Source: Flammulina velutipes (lineage: Eukaryota; Basidiomycota; Agaricomycetes; Agaricales; Physalacriaceae). From it: a stretch of 64,000 nucleotides of DNA. The stretch lies in the NCBI GenBank assembly GCA_011800155.1, contig CM022368.1, positions 3,162,001 through 3,226,000 on the forward strand, read 5' to 3'. The notes beneath the pieces were generated by a model. That model was not told the DNA's origin. It saw only the letters and a list, made by a program, of their open reading frames with translations, and made no database searches. Positions 42,511 through 53,555 of this stretch are shown here, piece by piece; the stretch's first letter is position 1, and each line of letters starts with the position of its first letter. The translations under genes were made by a program, and so were the position numbers.

Positions 42511-43743
42511 TCAAAGCCACTCACTGATATGCATTCCTTGTTCAGCAGCAATAATCTCTGCACCTAGGCCCTTCGCATGGACCAGCGCTCGGACTTGTTC
42601 CAAGATGATTTGTCGTGGGGCCACGCGACTACGCATGTCATCTTTGCAGTGAACGATCACCACGCGAAGACCTGCCAGGGAGCCGCGCAAAGCTTCAGGA
42701 TCCAGAACAACCTTTTGTTTCTTCCTGGCTCGTCGAGTAGAAGTCGAGGATTTGTACTTCAGTACCTCCTCTGCCAAAGCGACAAGCTCGTTGACCAGGT
42801 GCTCAGGCGAGAGATGGCCGTAAAGCTGGTCGTCCTTTCGTCCCGATGGATACGAACATTCGATAAATATTGTTGAGAGAAACTTGGGGAATTTGTGCGC
42901 AACGATGTTCCAGACATAGATAGTCTGAGGATGTGAAGCTAGCGAGTCCGGTTCGACGTCGCCAAAGAAGAGAAATTCCTTCCTGGTGGGATCATGTCTA
43001 ATGAAGAAAGCGGCAGACTGATAATCTTCAGCGCCTGTGCTTCCATGACTGACAGGAAGCATTCGAATAGATATGTCCTGATGAACTGCTTGGTATTTGA
43101 TTCCGACTCGAAGCCTGGGAGACTAACTGTCAACATGATCTGAACACGAAGAACATGGGACTTACTCTTTTAACCAATACTTGTGACAGTCATCATGCTC
43201 CTTATGACTTGCCAGATCTGGCCATACGAGGCCTTGGAATATGTGTGTCTTGAGGACGTCGAGGACATGTTTTGCGGCATAGATGCGTTTACGTTGACCG
43301 GAGGATGACCCGGCGGCAATGACAAGACTGTTGATATGATCCAGGTGTGGATGGCTCAAGACGAATGATCTGTCGACAGTCAGAAATTGACAGAATGCAC
43401 CGGAATCTGTCAGCGACGCACTGGATCCAGGAGTATATCTCTGCAACGGAGCAATTTGTGTCGTCGAAGAGAGCTGGACTTTCTGCGAGAATTCGACGCA
43501 AGGCGCCTTGTCCAGAGCCTTGGGTTTCCTGGTCAGCTAGTGTAGCCGTAGGTTGCATTGGTTTCTACTCACCAGCTTCCAAGGCCACGATACCGTCGCT
43601 CCATTCGCAATCTGCAGGCTTCAGCAGATAGCTGGAAGATGGATGAGTGTCTGGCGGACAAGCATTGGCACGACGTACGCTGATAAATCTGTCTCGTCGA
43701 TGCCACCGCCTGCGCCGACGACGACGAGGTCGAAAGTAGGCAT
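42511..43743 (-). CDS. PDE1: Class II cyclic-AMP phosphodiesterase (low-affinity PDE1 type)
   Basis: A multi-exon gene that hydrolyses 3',5'-cAMP and so dampens PKA signalling. The N-terminus MPTFDLVVVGAGGGIDETDL followed by LLKPADCEWSDGIVALEAG is typical of fungal PDE1 proteins. The metal-binding class II signature HxHLDH is present in LSHPHLDHINSL. Downstream come LPVSHGS and FFGDVEPDSLA, both conserved metallo-beta-lactamase-fold elements of the family. The end reads HISEWL. An in-frame Met at 43830 would add 29 residues; the start at 43743 matches relatives better. Confidence 0.9.
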
Positions 43744-43968
43744 TGGATGGGTACAGGGCTCTTCAGCGTCGTTAGATAGAGTGAGCCGGTATGGGCGGTG
43801 ATGAGATGGCGAGCGGTGGGGAAAAGACAAGAAGAGAACAATGTCAGACCACGAGTGTTTAAATATTTGACAGTGCCACTATTACTGCGTGCAGGAGCAA
43901 GAATTAACGGATACGCTCATTGTCGACGGCGGTCAAGCCAATTCAGGTAATCAAGGAGTCAATAAAAT

Positions 43969-44507
43969 GATTGTGCATGTTGGGCCATCTGCATTTGGTC
44001 TTCCTTGTTACCCTGAGACCATCATGAGCACTGCCAGTGGCAGTCGCGTCGGCAATATTCAAGCAAATCCTGAAAAATTCGCCAATTATGAAGAACACCT
44101 TTCTGGAAACGATCTGGAACTGTTCAGGTCAATCGCAAAACGATTTGGCCAATGGCTCGACAACAAAAGAGCGTATTACCATGACGCGAGACCAATCGTG
44201 AGTCGCGATTATAACGCGTCTTGTGTAAATGATTGTAATGAGCGATGCCAGATACTCAGAATTTTCATGGTACGCACCTCTCTATCCCGTGGATACCCTC
44301 TCATACTGCTCGCAGGCTGCATACCGTAACGTCCTGACAAAGTTGGAATTCAGTTCAACAAGTCAACATCCGAACGCTCCCCTCAACCTGACGGAGCACA
44401 GAGACAATCCATGGGTCCAAGGTTACATCAACATGGCCTCCTCCCTCGCGAAGTATGCAATCGCCTTCAAGAAGGATGGTCCCGATATGAAGAGCAAGTG
44501 TTCATGA
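43969..44507 (+). CDS. Hypothetical protein, start uncertain
   Basis: An open frame with two short introns (after DARPI, donor GTGAGT; after ILRIFM, donor GTACGC) encodes MIVHVGPSAFGLPCYPETIM, a FANYEEHLSGNDLELFRSIAKRF segment, AAYRNVLTKLEF and a C-terminus DGPDMKSKCS. No family is recognised. The frame is open upstream to about 43888 but without an ATG, so an earlier exon may exist. The start of the next gene is also unclear, and a weak GTTACA donor near 44430 could fuse the two into one protein. Divergent from PDE1, which starts 226 bp away. Confidence 0.4.
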
Positions 44508-44677
44508 CACATCGTCCTCGAACCTGTGCTTACGCCACTGTAGACAATCTGCTTTGTATCCTCCAGACCATTGGTGTCTCGTCATTACCACAGGATGCCC
44601 CCGCACAACCCCCGCCACCACCCACTCCCCCAGCTCCTGCCACTTCTGCATCTGCCAAGGAGAGAATCCGCTCTGCG

Positions 44678-46743
44678 ATGATCGCATACGACCTTCAGCA
44701 CTTTGAATCCACCAGAGCAAGTCGCGCTTTGTCTACTACGTCTGAGGATAAACCAACCAGAGAGTCTATTATCGCAATGGATCTCCAGCACTACCAGGAA
44801 ACTAGGGGGGCTTCTTCGTCCACGACACGCGATAACTCAAGCCCGGGGCTATTCCATCCCTCAGCCACTCCGGAAACTACGCGATATGGCTCAGTGGACG
44901 CGCCACATCCCGACCCTCAGCATGTCTCCGGGTCTGACCAAAGCGAGCAGCCTTCAAGTCCAGGAATGGAAAATGCGGCAGCTCTTCCTCCTTCAGACCT
45001 TGGCTACGAGCCCCAGCAATCAATGTCTAGTGATATGGATATTGACTCCAGTCATGAAGACGTAGTGTGATGTTCTTTCTCTATTTCATGCTTTTGTGAC
45101 GCTGTCGTAGGGAGATGCTGAAATGCATGCCGAAGAAAAAGGTTCAACACCCAAACCCAGTAACGACGCTCCAACTCAAGCTCCAGCTAGCGCAATCGAT
45201 GCGCCAGTCTATGATATGGCTTCTCGCAATCGTACGTGTTTTCTTCTCTAAAGATTATCATGCCTACCGAGCCTCGCAGCTCTATTACCGGATGATACCA
45301 AGGTACTAAGTATCATCGAGGCACCATGGCCCGTATCGTCTGTTGTCATCGAGGTATCTACACAGCAATATGCCTCGCTTCAGAGGTGGAATGCCCGGTT
45401 TCAGAACCCCCAGTGAGTGTCACAACTCCCCCTTTTTGGCCGATTTTGATAGATAATCCGTAGCGGAATTGAGCACTGTCGAATTCTATCGGTGTGTGCC
45501 TACCAAGTCGCGGACATAGTAGCGCACAAAGGAGAGGGAACTCATAAACTGGACACTCTTTGGCCCATTGAAGGTGGTCTAACATTGACAACTCCACATT
45601 ATCCTTCACCAATAGCGCTGACTGACTCAAGTGTGGTAAGTCGCTTGCGGATTTGTTATTCAAGCGTAAACACCAACGTTTTATAGCGACCCTATGCACT
45701 CGTTGACCTTGCTCCCTTCTTGGGAGAAGGACCCAACCCTGTAAGCTTTGCCCAGAGCTTACAGATTGTCAACTATTGTCTAGCTATCGTGCAACACACA
45801 CCTACACCCCGTCAGCTGCGTGAGGTGGAGGAAGTCTTTCGTGCCCAGACTGTCAAGACGGAGGCTGAGCCGGAAGATATTGTCATACCAGACGTAGACC
45901 AAGGTGTGTAACGTTACACTTGCAGTATCGTGATCTGATGTAGACCCCAGCGCGGCCGATCGATAAAAAGGCTGTTAATCCGCCGAGCCTGATCAAAGAA
46001 ATAACTCTCCCACAGGCTGGTGAGCCGTTTGGCCCTCCGGATGCCAAGTTATTAACATGAAAATAGACGAGTTGATGCTGAGGTCGACCGAGATTCTCTT
46101 CACACAGCAACTCCCGACCGTTTCTCCCCATCGCCAGACAATATCATTGGACATATCTCAATCTCAGCTCCAAGACCTTGCACGCTGGAACGAAAGGTTT
46201 CGTGGCTCTGAGTATGTTCTAGCACTGTTATGTATACTCTTTCTGAACTTTCTGGCACGTTCAGCAACGTCGAGACCTCTCTGATTATATCTTTATCTTG
46301 TTATAAAGTCACCGATGTGGCACACGCCGCCAACGGATCTTTCACACATATAACACCCACGTGGCCTTCTTCTGGTAATCTATCCCTCAAGCACCCCGAT
46401 CACTGTGCCATTTCATTGTCACCCCCCGGCCTGGTGGGTTTGCCCCTGCCATTTAATGCCCAAGTTATTGACGAGTTTTTGATAGACCGACGAGAAGGGT
46501 TTTGTTGACCTTTCTGGATATCTTTCATTGGGGGAAAATCAGCTGGAGCTTTCGCAAGACAAGAACATGATGGAATACATCATTGTTATCATCTCACAGG
46601 CGCCTACACGAGACCAACTCCTACCAGTGGTATTGCGGAGGAAGAAAGAGCTCGAGTGGAACACATTCCTTCATGACTTCGCGAGGCCCATTGAGTTGCC
46701 ACCGATTCAACCGCCGTGGTTAAGACCTGCGCAACCCACCTGA
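44678..46743 (+). CDS. Uncharacterised protein with a duplicated domain of about 125 residues
   Basis: A multi-exon gene. The N-terminal part is Pro/Ser-rich with two copies of a 20-residue motif (AMIAYDLQHFESTR and SIIAMDLQHYQETR). An acidic linker follows, then two divergent copies of one domain. Copy A is about 45300-45880 (VVIEVSTQQYASLQRWNARF, ADIVAHKGEGTHKLDTLWP, IVNYCLAIVQHTPTPRQL). Copy B is about 46060-46740 (QTISLDISQSQLQDLARWNERF, TDVAHAANGSFTHITPTWP, MEYIIVIISQAPTRDQL). The shared pattern RWNxRF...D(I/V)AHxxxGxxHxxxTxWP...QxPTRxQL is clear. I do not recognise this domain. The first exon is uncertain (44411 or 44678). The exon containing the end of copy B's core is inferred. Confidence 0.55.
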
Positions 46744-46852
46744 ACATCTATTTTGTCGCTTATTTATATGTATCTTGCTATCTTCTTGCTGAACCCCATG
46801 TCTATGTCTAGATATCCATGTTGTCTGTAATCTCACTATTGCTGACTGTGAT

Positions 46853-48532
46853 TTACGCAGGTAAGACTTCCATCGGAAGAAACTCTACGTGAAGACCGTT
46901 CTTCTCCAAATACCGCAATCTCTGCATGAATGGCCTACTCCAGAATTCAACGGGAAACTCCTCCCGTCCGAACGTCCAGCACGATGGATCATAATTCCCG
47001 TTCTGAAGGAACCCACAGTACCTCAGCTGCAACAACTGTAACTTCGATCCCGGCCGTCGCAGGATTAACTCAACGAGGGTGATCAGCTCCGTTTCAGCAG
47101 GCCCCTTCAACGTATCTGCCTCAAAGACCATTGGATGGAGGGATGCCAGTGTACAACGTAGTGTAACACTTAAACACTGCAAGTCGGGGTATATAGCGGT
47201 ATACTCCCCATTCGTTGCGCTATGCAGACGAAACAGTGACGCCAGCGTTTCCCCGCCAAAATCCGCGTAGTAGCGCAAGTCCAGATGAAGTCTGGAAATC
47301 GTGGGGAAGAGTTGCAGCAATGCGCGATAACCATCGTCCGAGACCCACAAGACCGTTTTTAACGAGTCGATGTGACACTGGGAGCGATTTAGGAACGACG
47401 ATAGAGTCTCTGCGAAGTTTGAGCCGAAGTTATCTGGATTGAAGATTTCCAACTCGACTAGGGAAGGGCAGGTGAGACGGTGGAGGATAGATGGAACCAA
47501 AAGAGATAGTTCTCTGAGATGTGGCAGGATAACTGGCTGGGGGATATCGCTGTCTGGGGCTAAGTCGTGTGATTTATGGCGGTCTTTGAAGGAAAGAAGG
47601 TTTGGGCAGAATGAGAGCAAATTGAGAATGTGTGCAGGTTGGCCGCTCTGAAAGCACCCAGCACATTCATATTCCAAGTGGGTCAAAGAGTGATACGGGA
47701 GTCGAATGTACCGGGGAAGCTTTGGGAAGCCTTCAAGGCGGAGTTTGAGGTGCGTTAGGCGGGGAACACTGCGGGATGGGTCCGATTGGGGTTCATCGAG
47801 GAACTCGTCTCCTAGCGGCGCCGACACCCCTTTGGATATGTCACGGGTTGGTTCCACTGCGAGGTCCAAATGTGATATGTTGGAGAGGAAATCAAAATCG
47901 CCGAGCTTGCTGATTTGGGTGTACGACCCCCGAAGGGAAAGGCTCTGTATACGATGAGCCTCGCCTAAAACGAGGGCGAGACAGGATGAAGGCCATACAG
48001 TGTCGTCGAACTGGATGGTGAGGGGTGATTCCTTGCTACGGGAGAGGAATTCCTTTAGCGCGCGCGCTGCTTGTAGCCGGAGCGGACACAACAGCAACTG
48101 GAACGTCTGGGAGTCCAAGACGAGAGATGACCACAGCCTCGCATTTCCAAAGGCCACCAGTCGCCATCTACGACAAACATGGGCCAGCTTGAATGGCATT
48201 TGTCGTCCACCAGGCTTCACCGCGATGGGGCCTGTCATGGCAAGAGAGAAGATGTGTTCCAGGAGTTCTTTAGGATAAAAATGAATAGGTGGAGCTATGA
48301 AGACGTGTGCATCTAGTATTGACTGCACAAAGACACAGTCTGCCTCTGCCTTTTGTAGCGCAGCACGTAAGCACTGTGCTCGTATCCGCGCCTCGTTCAA
48401 CTCGTTGCGAAGGTGAGAGGTGTAAATGTTGAGTTCATGTCGAACTGGAGTGTCTTCGAGCAATTGCGAAGCAGTATCGATGAGATGTTGAAACGGCGAC
48501 GCCGTATCGCAGACGCGTTCTCTTCGTGTCAT
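46853..48532 (-). CDS. F-box-like protein
   Basis: A single 559-aa ORF without introns. The N-terminal helical segment (LDTASQLLEDTP-like, LRNELNEARIRAQCL) precedes an F-box-like domain at about 78-130 (PPIHFYPKELLEHIFSLAM, FKLAHVCRRWRLVAFGNARLW). The remaining 400 residues form a leucine-rich array (LTHLKLRLEGFPKLP, LRELSLLVPSILHRL, LVELEIFNPDNF). This is the standard architecture of the large basidiomycete F-box family, predicted to recruit substrates to SCF ubiquitin ligases. The target is unknown. Confidence 0.85.
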   Translation of the reverse strand: MTRRERVCDTASPFQHLIDTASQLLEDTPVRHELNIYTSHLRNELNEARIRAQCLRAALQKAEADCVFVQSILDAHVFIAPPIHFYPKELLEHIFSLAMTGPIAVKPGGRQMPFKLAHVCRRWRLVAFGNARLWSSLVLDSQTFQLLLCPLRLQAARALKEFLSRSKESPLTIQFDDTVWPSSCLALVLGEAHRIQSLSLRGSYTQISKLGDFDFLSNISHLDLAVEPTRDISKGVSAPLGDEFLDEPQSDPSRSVPRLTHLKLRLEGFPKLPRYIRLPYHSLTHLEYECAGCFQSGQPAHILNLLSFCPNLLSFKDRHKSHDLAPDSDIPQPVILPHLRELSLLVPSILHRLTCPSLVELEIFNPDNFGSNFAETLSSFLNRSQCHIDSLKTVLWVSDDGYRALLQLFPTISRLHLDLRYYADFGGETLASLFRLHSATNGEYTAIYPDLQCLSVTLRCTLASLHPMVFEADTLKGPAETELITLVELILRRPGSKLQLLQLRYCGFLQNGNYDPSCWTFGREEFPVEFWSRPFMQRLRYLEKNGLHVEFLPMEVLPA

Positions 48533-48950
48533 ACAACTCTCTGCGTAGACATCAGCACTTCGTTCGCTGCGATGCTAAAACGCTCACCGTTATTCATTAT
48601 ATAGGGTACATAACAAAGGTCGGCTCGCTGTTAAGTAACGAGGGAAATGTGCACTTCGTCGTCCGAGATTGCCTAGCTCAAGCGCTCACGGGACGCTCGG
48701 CTTCTGCGAACTACCGCCCGAGACCGAGTGCCATGAGTTGTTCTGGGCGCCATGAAGGACGTGGTGGATATCAAAGGGAGATGAAACGAAATTGAAAACT
48801 CCGTCTGGCGATCATGAAAGTTGGGAAGATCGAAATTCCCACGCGGCGGTGTTGCGCCTAACAATTGTCCAAGACTACTAGCAGGATGGTTAAAAAAAAC
48901 GGGAGGATTCCGGTTGTCATCCTAATTCTACAATAGAGATGCTTTTCGTT
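48533..48950. other. Intergenic region between F-box gene and hydrolase
   Basis: About 418 nt, presumably the F-box promoter and the hydrolase 3' end. No gene is seen. Confidence 0.5.
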
Positions 48951-50549
48951 TTAGAGAGTATCCAACCATTCATCGATATCCTTCCACACATCCTTCCGAA
49001 TTTCCTCGTCCCACCAGCCAGGAGGAATCATCAGGACATCATGAACAGCATCCTTGACCCACCGTGTTTTTATATCAACCCCATCTCTACACATGGCCCT
49101 TGTTAGGTTACCCACCTCTGTGGTCAGCCGTTCCGCGTCTCCGATGACCACCATACACCTGGGGTACGCTGCAAACAGACCCGGCCAACCAGCAACATCC
49201 TCGGGGAGCATCGAAGGCGCAAGCTCACCAACAAGTATCTTGGGACAGAAACTCATCCGTTCCATCGACGCAGACCCGTCCTTCTGTCCATTGTACAGAT
49301 CCACTTCGTGCCCCCATCGCCTCAGAACCTTCGGACTGGCAGGGCTCACATATTCCGAATGAATGATCTCATCCAGACGACGCTCTTCTTCCTCGATTTC
49401 GGCTTTGACTTGCTCGTTGTCGGTAACGGTTTTGAAGCCCACTTTGCGAGTGCGTTTGAAGAGAGAAGACGGTCTGAGATGGATCTCCATTTGATCTTCG
49501 CCTTCTCGTCGAAGAGGTTTCCAACCGACGTTTTTGGGTCGATATTTGAATCCCAAGAAAGTTCGCTGTAGGAGTGCGCGCGGTTCAGGTGTATCAGTGA
49601 GGTAGTCTGTCTCCGCATTAGGGCGCGCAATGTACTCAGAGGCGACCTCCGGGAATGCATGTGCTAGAACGAACAGAGCAATGACACGGCCGCATAATTA
49701 GTAGAAGGAAACACTCACAAGCATCGCACGATGGAGACAAGAGTAACAATCCCGCAGGCATAGGGAGCTTGCCATGGTCTCGGATCCATCGCGTTAGTGC
49801 AAGCACCAAGTTACCTCCCGAGCTGTCACCAATAAGGACGATCTTAGCGTCGGGTCGGGCGCGGGAGACATGAGTGTACGCAGTCGCTGCATCGACAACT
49901 GCAGCAGGGAACGGAGCAAGCTGCAAAAGTCGATATTCGATACTGTATATCTCAGAGAAGTGGTCTCCCTTCATCAAACGACGAGGGATGTTTGAGGTGC
50001 GCGAGTTTTCATGGGCGGACATGTGGCAGTATCCACCCCCATGCATGAATAGGCCAATAATGGGTACTTTACAGAGATAAGCAAATGCGAAGAAAAGGAG
50101 GGAGTCTATTTACCTCTATCTCGGAAAGCTGGTGTGTGTCTAGGCCATACAAACATGCCAACTCGTTTGAATGGCACACGGCCATAAACTTCGCCGACGG
50201 CACCTTCGCGCAAGTCATCTGGAAGTACAGGTGCCCATTCAAAGCGAGTCTCCTTCAAAGATGACGCGGAAGGTTCCAGCTCAGGATCTCTGGTATTGAA
50301 CGTCACACCCGCCACTTCCGTGACCTTGTAGATCCGCCGTGTGAAGTTGACATAGATAATCTGCTTTACGCTCCAGCTTTCCCGGGGCCGGAAGCGGGGA
50401 GGTAGAGCTCCGTAGTAGACAGCCCAAAATGGCACAAGACACAGAGTAGTGAGGAGGCGTTGGAAAACATAGATGGCTTTTAGAGGTTCTTTCGCAAAAG
50501 GCAGATGCTCGAAATGGGCGTACGGATGAGGGGTTTTGTCGTAAATCAT
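48951..50549 (-). CDS. Alpha/beta hydrolase of the hormone-sensitive-lipase type
   Basis: Exon 1 (50549-50106) encodes MIYDKTPHPYAHFEHLPF and a hydrophobic segment (LLTTLCLVPFWAVYYGALP) that may anchor the protein to a membrane. Exon 2 has the oxyanion motif MHGGGYCHMS and the nucleophile elbow GDSSGGNLVLAL. Exon 3 supplies the rest, with VVIGDAERL near the acid residue and His in DAVHDVLM. These make it an HSL-family esterase/deacetylase. The substrate could be a sterol ester or acetylated metabolite. A degenerate copy of the exon 2/exon 3 junction lies at 52690-52870. Confidence 0.87.
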
Positions 50550-50710
50550 GGAGGAATTGAAGCAAGGAGAGTATGCGATGGATATGGAGTGGTGCTGATG
50601 CTTACGAGGCGTGAACTGATGATATGAGCGAAAGTATCACGTCATCAGATAACCTAAGAACCACCTTATAAAACGCCCTTGGAACCAATTGAATCCATTG
50701 AACTTTTACC

Positions 50711-52000
50711 ATGTCTCACAATTCCACACCCGAATCTACCTCATCTATAGAGTCTACGGACCTTTTCGACGACGAACTTTTTGGCCAACCAGATGATAGT
50801 GGCAGTAGTAGTGCCTCTACCAATGGGCTATCCCCGCATAGTGCAACCGGTCAGCCGAGCTTCGACAAGTCCACCATTGCTGATCTCGTCGCCAAGTATG
50901 GTTCTTCCAGTGCCACAGCATGGCTCGAGTTCGACCGCTACCTCATCTGGCGGGCCCCGCCCGATCAAGTGCCCGAATCCTCGTTCCCGCCAGTACAGGG
51001 TTATATGGCGCGCCAACGTTGGGTATTTGCATGGGATGACCCTCTCATCTCAGATCCCATCGCCCTCGAAGCTACTGCTAGAGTGTTTATTTCGTGGGTC
51101 CGAGATCAAGGATTGAATCTAGTTTGGTGTTGTGCCGACCTTCCGCTGGAGAAAGTGTTAGCCAAGCTTGGTTGGAGTACGGTCGAGTGCATCTATGAGG
51201 ACGTACTAAATCCCGAGCACATCGTCCAGCTTACGTCTCCCGACGCTAAAGGGCATGAAGGCCAGCATATCGTAAAGGACTTGCGAAAGAACCTCCGCCG
51301 AGCTGACAAGGCCAATGTCACTGTTGTCGAGAGTACGGGAAGGTGGACGGAAGAGATGCGCCAACAAGTCATACAAGGCATTGTCGGTTGGAAGAGAAAT
51401 CGGGATGGAGTCCAAATCGCATCTGTAGGTGTCAATTACCATGTAGGTTGAATAATGACCTTGCTGTATCAACATCTAGACCAACTTCCAAGCATTCACG
51501 GACGAGGCGCATCGTCGATACTGGATAGCCCAGCACGAGAATAAGATCGTCGGCCTTCTCATTCTCACACCGATGGGACCAACATCCTACCTTATCAAGA
51601 ACGCAGCGTCCTTCCCGGACGCACCTCGTGGTACATCCGAGGCTCTCATACACTCCGCCATTGAATCCATACATCGAGAGGAGCAGGAGACTGGTCAATC
51701 GATTACCGTTAGCTTCGGCATAACGGCAGCAGACGATGTCAAGCCGGTGGATAACCTCTCGGGCTGGAGGATAACGTCCCTCAGCAAAATCTACCATTCA
51801 GTCACGACGAGTGCAGGCTTGCTAAAACGAGGTAATTTCAGAGTAAGTGCAACTTTTCAGCCTTTGGCAGTATCATGCTCACAATACTGTGATCATCATA
51901 GTCGAAGTTTGACGCAAAACACCAGCCCATGTATGTTTGTTATGATGAGAAATTGGGCGTCGAAGGTATTAGAGCACTTTTGAAACTACTGAGGAAGTAG
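50711..52000 (+). CDS. Stand-alone DUF2156 (aminoacyl-transferase-like) protein
   Basis: Three exons. After a Ser/Thr-rich N-terminus (MSHNSTPESTSS) the protein shows two GNAT-like halves typical of DUF2156: ADLVAKYGSSSATAWLEF, GYMARQRWVFAWDDPL, DLRKNLRRADKANV, then KIVGLLILTPM, YLIKNAASFPDAPRGTSEAL, GWRITSLSKIYHSV and a final FDAKHQPMYVCYDEKL. Bacterial DUF2156 enzymes move amino acids from aminoacyl-tRNA to lipids. In fungi, DUF2156 proteins (fused or free-standing) make ergosteryl amino acids. No AspRS domain is fused here, so a free-standing sterol or lipid aminoacylation enzyme is a reasonable hypothesis, not a proof. Confidence 0.8.
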
Positions 52001-52016
52001 AGACGCACGAAATTTC

Positions 52017-52589
52017 TCACTCAGCTGTATTGGTAAACCACGTAATGCCATTAAGACTACTGTTGAATATCTGAACCTTCAGTGGTCCATATGCGATACG
52101 AGACAACATGTACTCTCCGATGACACCTATGCCTCCTGAAGATAGCGACAGAAGTGAAGTGACAATGTAAAGGCTGAGTGGTCTGCCCGATCTCCCAAGA
52201 ACCTGGCGAACATTGTCAATGATTCCAACAAACAGAAATGGGCGACATGACCTGTATCCGTAACATTGAATAAGAACATGAGGGCCATGCCTATGCGATA
52301 TGCATTGAGTTGACATCAAGAGACGGGAACATACCATCAATTAGCATCAAAGCGTTAAGGAAGAGCGCAAACGGTGGTAGATGCAAACGATATGTAATAG
52401 TCGCAAACACTAGTGCCAGAATCAAGTACAAAGAGACAATTTTGAAGACCTGAGGTGAGATTTAGCTGTGATGGAGTTTGATGGAGTCAAACTTACCAGT
52501 AGTGTACTAGACATGTGGAATGGATTGAATACTGGGATCATGGACGTGGTAGACAGGCGACAGATAGAGCGAGGAGACAGAAGCGACAT
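52017..52589 (-). pseudogene. Probable degraded membrane-protein gene
   Basis: The start (MSLLSPRSICRLSTTS) and two exons fit with good splice signals and encode a membrane helix (VFKIVSLYLILALVFATITY followed by LPPFALFLNALMLID). After MALMFLFNVTD the frame leads to a stop, while the next frame encodes further membrane-like sequence (LSLYIVTSLLSLSSGGIGV, SRIAYGPLKVQIFNSS) ending at 52017. Either an unusual splice joins them or a frameshift has broken the gene. I do not recognise the family. Confidence 0.4.
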
Positions 52590-52689
52590 TGATTTAACGA
52601 ATCAGAGGAGTTATTTGCATGTTGAGAGGTTGCATAAACTCGTTTTCCCGCCCCGAAGAATCCAACTTTTACAAAGAACAAGAACAGGA

Positions 52690-52870
52690 TGATTCGCTGT
52701 ATCAGTGAGGTAGTCTGTCTCCGCGTTAGGGCAAGCACTCAGAGGCGACCTCAGGGAATGTGTGTGCTAGAACGAGCAGATCAATGATATGGCTATATGA
52801 TTGGCAGAAGGAAACACCACAGGCATCACCCGATTTTTCACAAGTAGTAACAAAGCCTTGCCCTTCGTTC
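52690..52870 (-). pseudogene. Duplicated fragment of the neighbouring HSL-type hydrolase gene
   Basis: This stretch aligns with 49584-49762, in the same orientation. Shared blocks include GTATCAGTGAGGTAGTCTGT, AGAGGCGACCTC, GTGCTAGAACGA and AGAAGGAAACA. It covers the end of one exon, the whole intron and the start of the next exon, so it arose at DNA level and not from mRNA. Small deletions and substitutions break the frame. Similarity fades after about 52870. Confidence 0.8.
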
Positions 52871-53555
52871 TGTTGCACTTGGGAAAACATCAAATCCGGC
52901 CGAGTGTTGTGTATCCACGCCCCGAGCGGTCAAGCTATGTATTACCATAGTACCGCTGTACCGTCGGCCTCAGCGCATTTGAATTTTGAACGTGTTGACA
53001 ACGTAGGAGGCTACCGGCGGAGAAATCCGAAACTTGAAAGTTCTCGCCAGGGTCTTTCCTTTTCGAGGACGACTTGCCGCTGGAACCTGGCACCAATACT
53101 TTATGTCTACAGTATATGACCCAGAGAACGAATGAACTGCGGGACTTTAGGCTCGATTTCTCATTGTTGGGGGGAAGTCATTTGCATTGTGGTAACGATT
53201 TTTTTTCGGTCCATGAAAACCACAAATTCTTTTGGATAACAGCAATTCTTCCTCAGCCATAATTTCTTTGAATTTATATAGTATTACCCTTATTCAAAGT
53301 CAAAGGGAGTAGAGACGCGAACATAGCACATGAAAGTACCTTGAGCGCCACATAAGCGGCACCGGCGGCACCGGCACGCCGTCAAGTTGTCCTCGAAAAG
53401 GAAAGACCCTGGCGATGACTTTCACCAAGTTGACGACGCGTGCGTTCCCATTTCAACAATCAGCCTTTGCATTCGTTACAGCCATCATCCAGTACCGCCA
53501 CTGGTCTACATCTCACACATAAAAATGTCATCTTCCTGTTTTCCCATTCCTATTC
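52871..53555. other. Noncoding region upstream of S28-3
   Basis: About 685 nt holding no convincing gene. The right part presumably contains the S28-3 promoter. Confidence 0.5.

Noticed and set aside
43889..43968. Open frame upstream of the hypothetical gene beginning with GTG
   Set aside because: It has no ATG; GTG starts are not expected in a fungal nuclear gene. It is more likely part of an exon following an intron or 5' untranslated sequence.
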